From an uncultured Prevotella sp. (GTDB lineage Bacteria > Bacteroidota > Bacteroidia > Bacteroidales > Bacteroidaceae), in the NCBI GenBank assembly GCA_900315035.1, contig OMXO01000001.1, positions 33,425-97,424 of the forward strand: a stretch of DNA of 64,000 nucleotides, given 5' to 3'. Position 1 is the first letter of the stretch; every line of letters begins with the position of its first letter. The position numbers and the translations under genes are program-made. The notes under the pieces were generated by a model. The model saw nothing but the letters and a program-made list of their open reading frames with translations. It did not search any database and was not told the origin of the DNA. Shown piece by piece: positions 51,595 to 58,711 of this stretch.

Positions 51595-53358
51595 TTATTT
51601 GTTCATCTTTGCCCAGTTGTCTTTCAGGCCTACCGTCTTGTTGAAGACGGGGTTCTCTGCCGTCGAGTCGGAATCGGGCGTGAAGTAGCCGATGCGCTGG
51701 AACTGCAGATAGGTCAGAGGCTTCATCGAGGCTGCGAATGGTTCGATATAGCAGTCTTTCAGGATGCTCAGAGAGTCTGGGTTGATCATCTGCTTCATGG
51801 CTGTTACGGCATCGCAGTTCTGCTGTTCACGGAGTTCTGCCAGAGTGTCGCGGGGATTCTCTACCTTCCACAGACGGTCGTAGAGACGTACTTCGGCCTT
51901 CACGGCATTATGACAGCTGACCCAGTGCAGCGTCTTACCCTTGATCTTGCGGTTTGAACCGGGAAGTCCGCTCCTTGATTCAGGATCATAGGTGCAGTAG
52001 ATTGTCGTTACCTTACCGTTCTCATCCTCATCGCAGGGATGTTCCTCGTCGCACTTGATGATATAGGCATTCTTCAGGCGCACTTCCTTGCCGGGAGCCA
52101 GGCGCATGAATTTCTTGTCGGCCTCCTTCATGAAGTCATCGCGCTCAATCCACAACTCGCGGCTGAACTCCACCTCATGGGTGCCGTCGGCCTCGTTCTC
52201 GGGATTGTTGACGGCTGTCAGTTGCTCCAGCTGGTCTTCGGGATAGTTGGTAATGACAACCTTCACCGGATCCAGAACCGCACTTACGCGGAGTGCTCTG
52301 CTGTTCAGGTCGTCACGGACGGCACTCTCCAGAAGGGCCATATCGTTGAGTGCATCGATCTTGGTGTAGCCGATCTTGTCGATGAACTTGATGATGCTCT
52401 CAGGGCTGTAGCCGCGACGACGGAAACCGCAGATGGTCGGCATGCGGGGATCGTCCCAGCCGTTGACGAGCTTCTCGTTTACAAGTGCCAGCAGATTACG
52501 CTTCGACATCAGGGTGTAGTTCAGGTTCAACTTATTGAACTCTGTCTGTCGCGGACGGTTATCCTCGATATTATCGGTCTCGCCCTTCCATTCCTTCATC
52601 CAGGTGACAAACAGATCGTAAAGGGGACGGTGCTCCACAAACTCCAGAGTACACCAAGAGTGGGTCACACCCTCCAGATAGTCGCTCTGACCGTGGGTAA
52701 AGTCATACATGGGGTAGGCGTTCCACTTGTTGCCGGTACGGATATGGGGGATGTTCAGCACACGATAGATCAACGGGTCACGGAACAGCATGTTCGGATG
52801 AGCCATATCGATCTTGGCACGCAGTACGAGGGTGCCGGGTTCGCACTTACCGCTGTTCATGAATTCGAACAACTTGAGGTTCTCCTCAACAGGACGGTCG
52901 CGATAAGGACTGTTGGTGCCTGGACTCGTGGTGGTTCCCTTCTGCTGGGCAATCACCTCTGAGCTCTGCTCATCGACATAGGCACGACCCTGCTTGATGA
53001 GCCAGACGGCAAAGTCCCAGAGCTCCTGGAAATAGTCGCTGGCATAATAGACATTTGCCCACTGGAAGCCCAGCCACTTGATGTCGTTTTCAATGCTCTC
53101 TATATATTCGGTATCCTCCTTGATGGGGTTGGTGTCGTCGAAACGCAGGTTGCAGACACCATTATATTTCTTGGCCAGACCGAAGTCGATGGCGATAGCC
53201 TTTGCGTGGCCGATGTGCAGGTAACCGTTAGGTTCCGGTGGGAAACGGGTCTGCAGTCTGCCGCCGTTCTTACCTTCTGCCAGGTCATTGATTACCTTCT
53301 GCTCAATGAAGCTCACTGACTTTTTCTCTTCGCTCTCATTAATGATCTTCTCTTCCAT
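51595..53358 (-). CDS. glnS: Glutaminyl-tRNA synthetase
   Basis: A 587-residue class I aminoacyl-tRNA synthetase. The HIGH motif is PPEPNGYLHIGHAKAI, the KMSKS-like loop is TLMSKRNLL, and tRNA acceptor contacts are in GVTHSWCTLEF. The C-terminal anticodon-binding beta-barrels follow (KVVITNYPED, LHWVSCHNAVKAEVRLYD). GlnRS instead of the GatCAB amidotransferase route is usual in Bacteroidales. Transcribed from the promoter at 53387-53418 with the TPR and DedA genes behind. Confidence 0.96.
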   Translation of the reverse strand: MEEKIINESEEKKSVSFIEQKVINDLAEGKNGGRLQTRFPPEPNGYLHIGHAKAIAIDFGLAKKYNGVCNLRFDDTNPIKEDTEYIESIENDIKWLGFQWANVYYASDYFQELWDFAVWLIKQGRAYVDEQSSEVIAQQKGTTTSPGTNSPYRDRPVEENLKLFEFMNSGKCEPGTLVLRAKIDMAHPNMLFRDPLIYRVLNIPHIRTGNKWNAYPMYDFTHGQSDYLEGVTHSWCTLEFVEHRPLYDLFVTWMKEWKGETDNIEDNRPRQTEFNKLNLNYTLMSKRNLLALVNEKLVNGWDDPRMPTICGFRRRGYSPESIIKFIDKIGYTKIDALNDMALLESAVRDDLNSRALRVSAVLDPVKVVITNYPEDQLEQLTAVNNPENEADGTHEVEFSRELWIERDDFMKEADKKFMRLAPGKEVRLKNAYIIKCDEEHPCDEDENGKVTTIYCTYDPESRSGLPGSNRKIKGKTLHWVSCHNAVKAEVRLYDRLWKVENPRDTLAELREQQNCDAVTAMKQMINPDSLSILKDCYIEPFAASMKPLTYLQFQRIGYFTPDSDSTAENPVFNKTVGLKDNWAKMNK

Positions 53359-53386
53359 AAATCTATGATGTTTCTATTTGTGGCTG

Positions 53387-53418
53387 CAAAATTACGAAAA
53401 ATTATCGAATTGACCAAA
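53387..53418 (-). promoter_or_regulatory. Promoter of the glnS operon
   Basis: TTTG (53415-53418), 20 bases, TAATTTTG (53387-53394) on the minus strand, 28 bases before the ATG. Confidence 0.7.
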
Positions 53419-53428
53419 ATTAGCCGTA

Positions 53429-54454
53429 TTATTTGATACCGCGGTCATTGAGTGCCTTCGAATACTTGGCTGCGTTCTTCAGATGCTCCTGATAGGTCTT
53501 GGCGAAATTATGGGTGCCCGAGAAGTCTTCCTTGGCACACATATAGAGGTAATCGTGATCGACGCGGTTCAGTACGGCATCGATGCCTTTCACAGAGGCA
53601 ATCTTGATGGGGCCTGGGGGCAACCCGATGTTACGATAGGTGTTATACGGGCTGTCGTAGGTCAGCATGTCGTGATAGATTCTGCGGAGGGCAAAGTCCT
53701 GAAGTGCGAACTTGACGGTGGGATCAGCCTGTAGAGGCATCCCGGTCTTCAGACGGTTCAGATACATGCCCGCTATCATCGGCTTCTCCTGATTGTTGGC
53801 CGTCTCTTCGTCGATGATGCTGGCCAGCGTACAAACCTCGTTGGGCGTCAGACCGATGGCTTGGGCCTTGTCTGTGCGCTCTTTGTTCCAGAAGTGGTCG
53901 CGCTCTTTCTTCATGCGGGCCATCAGCTTGTCGAGCGAGGTGTTCCAATATACCTCGTAGGTGTTCGGCACGAAGAGACAGACGATATTGTCGGGATCAA
54001 AGCCTTGCTTGGCACAGAAGGCTGAGTCTTTCAACAGGATGGCTACGGCAGCACTGTCGAGCATCAGTTTCTTCGAGAGGGCACCAGCCAGCCGGTCGGT
54101 CGTCCTGCTCTCTGGGATGGTCAGCATGACGGGCTCCTGATGACCGTTCTTCAGGTTACGGAACACGGTGAGCGTGCTCTCACCGGGACGGATGGCGTAT
54201 CTGCCGCTCCTGATATGGTCGGCATAGCCGGCATGACGGGCCATAATCCTGAAGGTAGTCAGCGCCTGTGACGAGGCGAAAGGCGATAGCTGTTTGGAGA
54301 CATCGTCCAGATTATAGCCATCGTATATATACACGTATTCGGTCTTCTCGGAGTTGGAGAAACTACCCACGAAATAATAGATGAATACGCCAATGATTGC
54401 TAATAGACAGACAGCGATGGCTGCCAGATAATATTTCTTTTTTTTCGTTTTCAT
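53429..54454 (-). CDS. mltG: Endolytic peptidoglycan transglycosylase MltG
   Basis: A 341-residue inner-membrane protein that cuts nascent peptidoglycan strands. An N-terminal helix (YLAAIAVCLLAIIGVFIYYF) anchors a periplasmic YceG domain. The active-site block is LASIIDEETANNQEKPMIAGMYLNRL, with the conserved Glu, followed by MPLQADPTVKFAL and YNTYRNIGLPPGPI. A LysM-like subdomain precedes it. I use the ATG at 54454 rather than the one four codons upstream. Divergent from malQ. Confidence 0.93.
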   Translation of the reverse strand: MKTKKKKYYLAAIAVCLLAIIGVFIYYFVGSFSNSEKTEYVYIYDGYNLDDVSKQLSPFASSQALTTFRIMARHAGYADHIRSGRYAIRPGESTLTVFRNLKNGHQEPVMLTIPESRTTDRLAGALSKKLMLDSAAVAILLKDSAFCAKQGFDPDNIVCLFVPNTYEVYWNTSLDKLMARMKKERDHFWNKERTDKAQAIGLTPNEVCTLASIIDEETANNQEKPMIAGMYLNRLKTGMPLQADPTVKFALQDFALRRIYHDMLTYDSPYNTYRNIGLPPGPIKIASVKGIDAVLNRVDHDYLYMCAKEDFSGTHNFAKTYQEHLKNAAKYSKALNDRGIK

Positions 54455-54479
54455 ATCGCCGAACATTGAAAAATTGCTG

Positions 54480-54487
54480 CAAAGTTA
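54480..54487 (-). promoter_or_regulatory. -7 element of mltG
   Basis: TAACTTTG on the minus strand, 25 bases before the ATG at 54454. No clear -33 TTTG. Confidence 0.5.
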
Positions 54488-54529
54488 CAAAAATCTCTCA
54501 ACTCATAACTCTGAATTGTAACTTTTTTG

Positions 54530-54537
54530 TATCTTTG
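54530..54537 (+). promoter_or_regulatory. -7 element of malQ-gph
   Basis: TATCTTTG, exact consensus, 18 bases before the ATG at 54556. Confidence 0.6.
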
Positions 54538-54555
54538 TAGCAAAATAATGAGAAT

Positions 54556-57189
54556 ATGAAACTGAAATTCACGATAGAATACGGTACACAGTGGGGTGAG
54601 AACCTCTGGGTGGTCATCACCTATATGAGTCTCGACGGCACGAAGAAGAACCGCCGACTGATGATGACGACCGACGATGGCTGGCATTGGGAACTGGAGA
54701 CATCGGCCGTCGAGTCGCGTCAGCACCCGATTGATTCTTTCTGCTATTACTATCAGGTAGAAGATGCCGACGGCAACGTGCTCCGCAAGGAGTGGTCGGC
54801 TGTGCCCCGCTGTTATTACTTCGATTCATCGAAGAATTATATCCTGACTGATCTCTGGCGCGAGGTCCCCTTGCAGTATAACCTCTACAGCTACGCCTAT
54901 CAGACGATGGAGGGCCTGCCTCACGACGAAGAGGTGCAGGCGCTGCGAGTACCCTTGTACCGTAAGACCATCCTCTTCCGTGTGTCTGCCCCGCAGTTGA
55001 AGGCCGGACAGGCGGTCGCTGTTGTAGGCAGTCATCCCGCGTTAGGCAGTTGGAATCCGTCGCGATTTCTGCGTATGGAGTATCTGGGACGATACGACTG
55101 GCTGTTGTCGGTGAATGTCGAGGCGGTCGCCCTGCCTCTAGAATATAAATATGTGATTATCGATGAGGCTACCCACACCTTGCTGACATGGGAGGAAGGC
55201 GATAACCGTACGACGGAGGGCCTGATCACTACCGACCCGCAGATAGGGATTCCCGACGGAACGGTTCTTGTGGCCTATGGACAGAGCCTGCGAGTGAAGG
55301 AACAGACATGGCGGGCTGCCGGAGTGGTGGTTCCCGTGTTCTCTCTGCGTAGTGCCCACTCTTGTGGCGTCGGCGACTTCGGCGACCTGCGCCTGCTCGT
55401 TGACTGGGCTGTGGCTACGGGGATGAAGGTGATACAGATTCTGCCTGTCAATGATACGACCTGTGCTCATACCTGGAGCGACTCTTATCCTTATAACATC
55501 GTCTCGGCCTTTGCCCTTCATCCGCAGTATATGGATCTCGAGGCACTCGGGGCACTGAAGAACAAGACGCGGATGACGGCCTTCAGACGGCAGCAGCAGG
55601 AACTGAATGCACTGGGCTATGCCGACTATGAGGGGGTGGAGCGTGTCAAGGGTGAGTACATCAGAGCAATCTTTGCCGAACGTGGGCAGCAGACGCTCGA
55701 TTCGAAAGAGTTCAAGGCGTGGTTTGAGGCTAATAAGGATTGGCTCGAACCTTATGCCCTTTGGAGTGCAGATCACTCTCAGCTCTCTGCTGATCAGTGT
55801 CCGCTTGTCTATTATGTCCAGTATCATCTCCATCTGCAGTTGAAGGCCGCAGCCGACTATGCCCGACAGAAGGGCGTTGTCATCAAGGGCGATGTGCCCA
55901 TCGGTGTCAACCGTGAGAGTGTGGAGACGGAAACTCATCCGAAACTCTTTCATCTGGATGCCCAGACAGGTGCACCGCCCGATGCTTTCTCGCAGAACGG
56001 TCAGAACTGGGGCTTCCCGTCATATCACTGGGGACCAGCCCTGATCGAGTGGTTCCATCGTCGCCTGCGTTGGATGGAACAGTATTTCGACGCCATCCGC
56101 ATCGACCATGTGCTTGGCTTCTTCCGTATCTGGGAGATACCCGACGATGCTCTCTTCGGCCTCTTGGGCCACTTCTCTCCGGCTCTGCCGATGACGGTGG
56201 GCGAGATCGAGTATTTCGGACTCCCGTTCCGTAAGGACTTCTTTACCCGTCCGTTCATCAACGACCGGGTGCTCGACCGTCTCTTCGGCATGCATGCCCC
56301 TTATGTCCGTGAACACTTCCTTATCTCCCGCAGTTATGGCTTCTACGACCTCAAGGCGGAGTACGACACGCAGAAGAAGATACGCGACTGCTTCGAGGGC
56401 AAGGGCGACGAGAACAGCCTCTGGATCCGCGACGGCCTCTACCGTCTGATCAGTGGTGTGCTGTTTATCGAGGATCCTGAACAGCCCGAGATGTATCATC
56501 CTCGTATCGGGGCTTATCAGGAGCCTGTCTATGAGGCACTGACGGCTGAGGAGAAAGACGCCTTCATGCGACTCTACAACAACTATTATTACCAGCGCCA
56601 TAATATGTTCTGGGGGGCTCATGCCATCCATCGGTTGACGGATGTCTTCGGTGCGACGCAGATGCTCTGCTGTGCTGAGGATCTGGGCATGTTGCCCGAC
56701 TGCGTGGAACCCGTGCTCGACCAGCTACGTATCCTCACGCTCGAGATCCAGTCGATGCCTAAGCAGAACGGCTTCGAGTTTACGCATCTCGACGGCAATC
56801 CCTATCGGAGTGTGGCTACGTTCTCCACCCACGACATGCCGTCGTTGCGCCTCTGGTGGGAGGAGAGTCCCGAGCGCACCCAGCGCTATTATGTGTCGAT
56901 GCTCCAGAAACAGGGACGTGCGCCCGAACATCTGCCTGCTCATCTGGCCGAGGAGATTATCGCCCGTCACCTCTATTGTCCGTCGATGCTCTGTCTGCTC
57001 TCACTGCAAGACTGGTTGGCGATGGATGGTGAACTGCGCTCGAAGCATCCCCGTGAGGAGCGTATCAATGTGCCGAGCGATCCTTATAACCATTGGAAAT
57101 ACCGCATGCACCTGCCGATAGAGGAGTTGTTGAAGGCCGATAAATATAATAATAAGGTACGCACGATGATTACCCGTAGCAAACGATGA
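54556..57189 (+). CDS. malQ: 4-alpha-glucanotransferase with two CBM20-like domains (DPE2 type)
   Basis: An 877-residue cytoplasmic GH77 enzyme. Two starch-binding CBM20-like domains come first (about 1-115; about 135-230, with VVGSHPALGSWNP). The GH77 domain follows, with SLRSAHSCGVGDFGDL and the catalytic residues Asp517 (AIRIDHVLGF), Glu708 (CCAEDLG) and Asp760 (STHDMPSLR). The tandem CBM20 plus interrupted GH77 layout is that of plant DPE2 rather than the short E. coli MalQ. It transfers glucosyl units between alpha-glucans and serves glycogen or maltodextrin turnover. Coupled to gph by ATGA. Confidence 0.94.
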   Translation: MKLKFTIEYGTQWGENLWVVITYMSLDGTKKNRRLMMTTDDGWHWELETSAVESRQHPIDSFCYYYQVEDADGNVLRKEWSAVPRCYYFDSSKNYILTDLWREVPLQYNLYSYAYQTMEGLPHDEEVQALRVPLYRKTILFRVSAPQLKAGQAVAVVGSHPALGSWNPSRFLRMEYLGRYDWLLSVNVEAVALPLEYKYVIIDEATHTLLTWEEGDNRTTEGLITTDPQIGIPDGTVLVAYGQSLRVKEQTWRAAGVVVPVFSLRSAHSCGVGDFGDLRLLVDWAVATGMKVIQILPVNDTTCAHTWSDSYPYNIVSAFALHPQYMDLEALGALKNKTRMTAFRRQQQELNALGYADYEGVERVKGEYIRAIFAERGQQTLDSKEFKAWFEANKDWLEPYALWSADHSQLSADQCPLVYYVQYHLHLQLKAAADYARQKGVVIKGDVPIGVNRESVETETHPKLFHLDAQTGAPPDAFSQNGQNWGFPSYHWGPALIEWFHRRLRWMEQYFDAIRIDHVLGFFRIWEIPDDALFGLLGHFSPALPMTVGEIEYFGLPFRKDFFTRPFINDRVLDRLFGMHAPYVREHFLISRSYGFYDLKAEYDTQKKIRDCFEGKGDENSLWIRDGLYRLISGVLFIEDPEQPEMYHPRIGAYQEPVYEALTAEEKDAFMRLYNNYYYQRHNMFWGAHAIHRLTDVFGATQMLCCAEDLGMLPDCVEPVLDQLRILTLEIQSMPKQNGFEFTHLDGNPYRSVATFSTHDMPSLRLWWEESPERTQRYYVSMLQKQGRAPEHLPAHLAEEIIARHLYCPSMLCLLSLQDWLAMDGELRSKHPREERINVPSDPYNHWKYRMHLPIEELLKADKYNNKVRTMITRSKR

Positions 57190-57827
57190 ACTATTCTACC
57201 TATATTTTCGACCTCGACGGCACGCTGCTCGATACGCTGGGCGACTTGGCTGCCTCTACCAACTATGCGCTCCGCACACATGGGATGCCCGAACATTCGA
57301 TAGATGACGTGCGCCGCTTCGTGGGCAATGGGGTGCGCCTGCTGATGGAACGTGCCGTTCCGCATGGGGCTGCCAACCCGCAGTTCGAGGAGGCTTTTGC
57401 CACATTCCGTGCCCATTATATGGCTCATTCGCTCGATACCACCCGTCCTTATGAGGGGATTCCCGAGACGCTGGCTGCCCTGAAGGCCCGAGGCTGTCGG
57501 CTGGCTGTCGTCAGCAATAAGTTCTATGCCGCCACAGGCGAACTCTGCCGCCATTTCTTTCCCGACACCATCGAGGTGGCCATCGGTGAGCATGAGGCAG
57601 AGGGTATCCGTAAGAAACCGGCACCCGATACGGTCATCGAGGCTCTGCGACAGTTGGGAGTAGGGAAGGAGGGGGCAGTCTATGTCGGCGACAGCGATGT
57701 GGATATCATGACGGCACGCAATAGCGGTCTGCCGTGTATCAGTGTGCTCTGGGGGTTCCGCGACCGTGACTTCCTGATACAACATGGAGCAGAGACTTTC
57801 ATCTCCGCTCCATCAGAACTGTTATAG
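57186..57827 (+). CDS. gph: HAD hydrolase, phosphoglycolate-phosphatase-like
   Basis: A 213-residue HAD subfamily IA enzyme. Motif I is IFDLDGTLLDT (Asp9, Asp11), motif II is AVVSNKF, the Lys of motif III is in RKKPAPDTV, and motif IV is YVGDSDVDIMTA. The cap domain (ALRTHGMPEHSIDDVRRFVGNGV) is the phosphoglycolate phosphatase type. The true substrate may be another small phosphate. Start overlaps the malQ stop by four bases. Confidence 0.88.
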   Translation: MNYSTYIFDLDGTLLDTLGDLAASTNYALRTHGMPEHSIDDVRRFVGNGVRLLMERAVPHGAANPQFEEAFATFRAHYMAHSLDTTRPYEGIPETLAALKARGCRLAVVSNKFYAATGELCRHFFPDTIEVAIGEHEAEGIRKKPAPDTVIEALRQLGVGKEGAVYVGDSDVDIMTARNSGLPCISVLWGFRDRDFLIQHGAETFISAPSELL

Positions 57828-57836
57828 CCGCTCGGA

Positions 57837-58436
57837 TTACAACTGCTGTAATCTGGCAATATATTTTCCAAGGATATCGAACTCCAGGTTCACGACACTG
57901 CCTACGTGGATGTCGCAGAAGTTGGTGTGCTCGAAGGTGTAGGGGATGATGGCTACCTGGAAGGTGTTGCTCGTGGGATTGCAGACCGTCAGACTGACAC
58001 CGTTTACGGTCACGCTGCCCTTATCTACCGTGAAATAGCCCTTCTTGGCCATCTCGCGGTTCTCGGGATATTCGAAGGTGAAATAGGTGCTGCCGTCGGC
58101 ATCCTCCATCGCGATGCACTTGGCCGTCTCATCGACGTGCCCTTGCACGATATGGCCGTCGAGCCTGCCGTTCATCAGCATCGAGCGCTCTACGTTCACC
58201 TTGTCGCCCACCTTCAATAGTCCTAAGTTTGTGCGGTCGAGCGTCTCCTTCATCGCCGTGACGGTATAGGTGCCGTTCACGATGCGTACCACCGTCAGAC
58301 AGACGCCGTTATGGGCGACGCTCTGGTCGATCTTCAGCTCATCAACAAACGAGCATTTCAACGTAAAATCAATATTCTCGCGGTCTTTCTCTATCGCTAC
58401 AACGGTAGCAAACTCTTCAATGATTCCAGAAAACAT
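57837..58436 (-). CDS. ribE: Riboflavin synthase, alpha subunit
   Basis: A 199-residue enzyme that dismutates 6,7-dimethyl-8-ribityllumazine to riboflavin. It has two lumazine-binding repeats: MFSGIIEEFATVVAIE to VAHNGVCLTVV, and GHIVQGHVDETAKC to SVTVNGVSLTV. The start is the M-F-S-G-I-I methionine at 58436; a longer frame would include the structured RNA upstream. It follows that RNA's U-run by 27 bases and may be regulated by read-through. Confidence 0.95.
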   Translation of the reverse strand: MFSGIIEEFATVVAIEKDRENIDFTLKCSFVDELKIDQSVAHNGVCLTVVRIVNGTYTVTAMKETLDRTNLGLLKVGDKVNVERSMLMNGRLDGHIVQGHVDETAKCIAMEDADGSTYFTFEYPENREMAKKGYFTVDKGSVTVNGVSLTVCNPTSNTFQVAIIPYTFEHTNFCDIHVGSVVNLEFDILGKYIARLQQL

Positions 58437-58463
58437 ATCAAAATTCAGGGTTTGGTTGTGTAT

Positions 58464-58662
58464 AAAAAAAGCGGGTTCGTGCCGATGATTTGGTGAAAAC
58501 TCCTGTTTCACACGATATGAGTGCTCCCTGCTGTTGTAATCCACCGGCATTACTGCTCTCCCCTGAGGGATGGACTGTGGCCCGCCATTAGCAAGGGAAA
58601 CGGTCTCAATGAATTTTTTAATGTAGAGTATCCCGATCTATGCGGCACGACCCGTATTCTGA
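58464..58662 (-). ncRNA. Structured ~200-nt RNA, 6S-like fold or ribE leader/attenuator
   Basis: Transcribed from the promoter at 58666-58697. The 5' segment (58654 down to 58643) pairs with the 3' segment (58484 down to 58472) through 12 bp with one bulged A, closing the whole RNA. Seven U (58470-58464) follow directly, as in a terminator. Inside there is a hairpin on the 3' strand (arms GTGAAAC and GTTTTCAC), and an apical stem with UCCCUUGCU against AGCAGGGA. A closed rod with a hairpin in the 3' side of a central bubble and this length fit 6S RNA. No FMN riboswitch core was found. Alternatives: an attenuator of ribE. Confidence 0.5.
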
Positions 58663-58665
58663 CTG

Positions 58666-58697
58666 CAAAGATAAGGTTTATTCGCGAATAAGCCAAA
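58666..58697 (-). promoter_or_regulatory. Promoter of the structured RNA and ribE
   Basis: TTTG (58694-58697), 20 bases, TATCTTTG (58666-58673) on the minus strand; both exact. The predicted transcript starts near 58662, about 225 bases before the ribE ATG. Confidence 0.75.
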
Positions 58698-58711
58698 CCT
58701 TTTAGCATTTT

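Noticed and set aside
52039-52962. 307-codon plus-strand frame opposite glnS
   Set aside because: Antisense shadow in a GC-balanced conserved gene; no recognisable domain or promoter.
54617-57121. Several long alternate-frame ORFs inside malQ
   Set aside because: They are shadows of a GC-rich real gene; no motifs, no promoters, and the malQ frame carries all catalytic residues.
58437-58550. Extended N-terminus for riboflavin synthase
   Set aside because: Riboflavin synthase begins M-F-S-G-I; the extension translates the structured RNA and its U-run.
58437-58711. FMN riboswitch or cobalamin riboswitch ahead of ribE
   Set aside because: The conserved FMN core words were not found on either strand. 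A GTCAGAATAC string near the start recalls a B12 box, but the rest of a cobalamin aptamer is missing and it lies at the wrong end.
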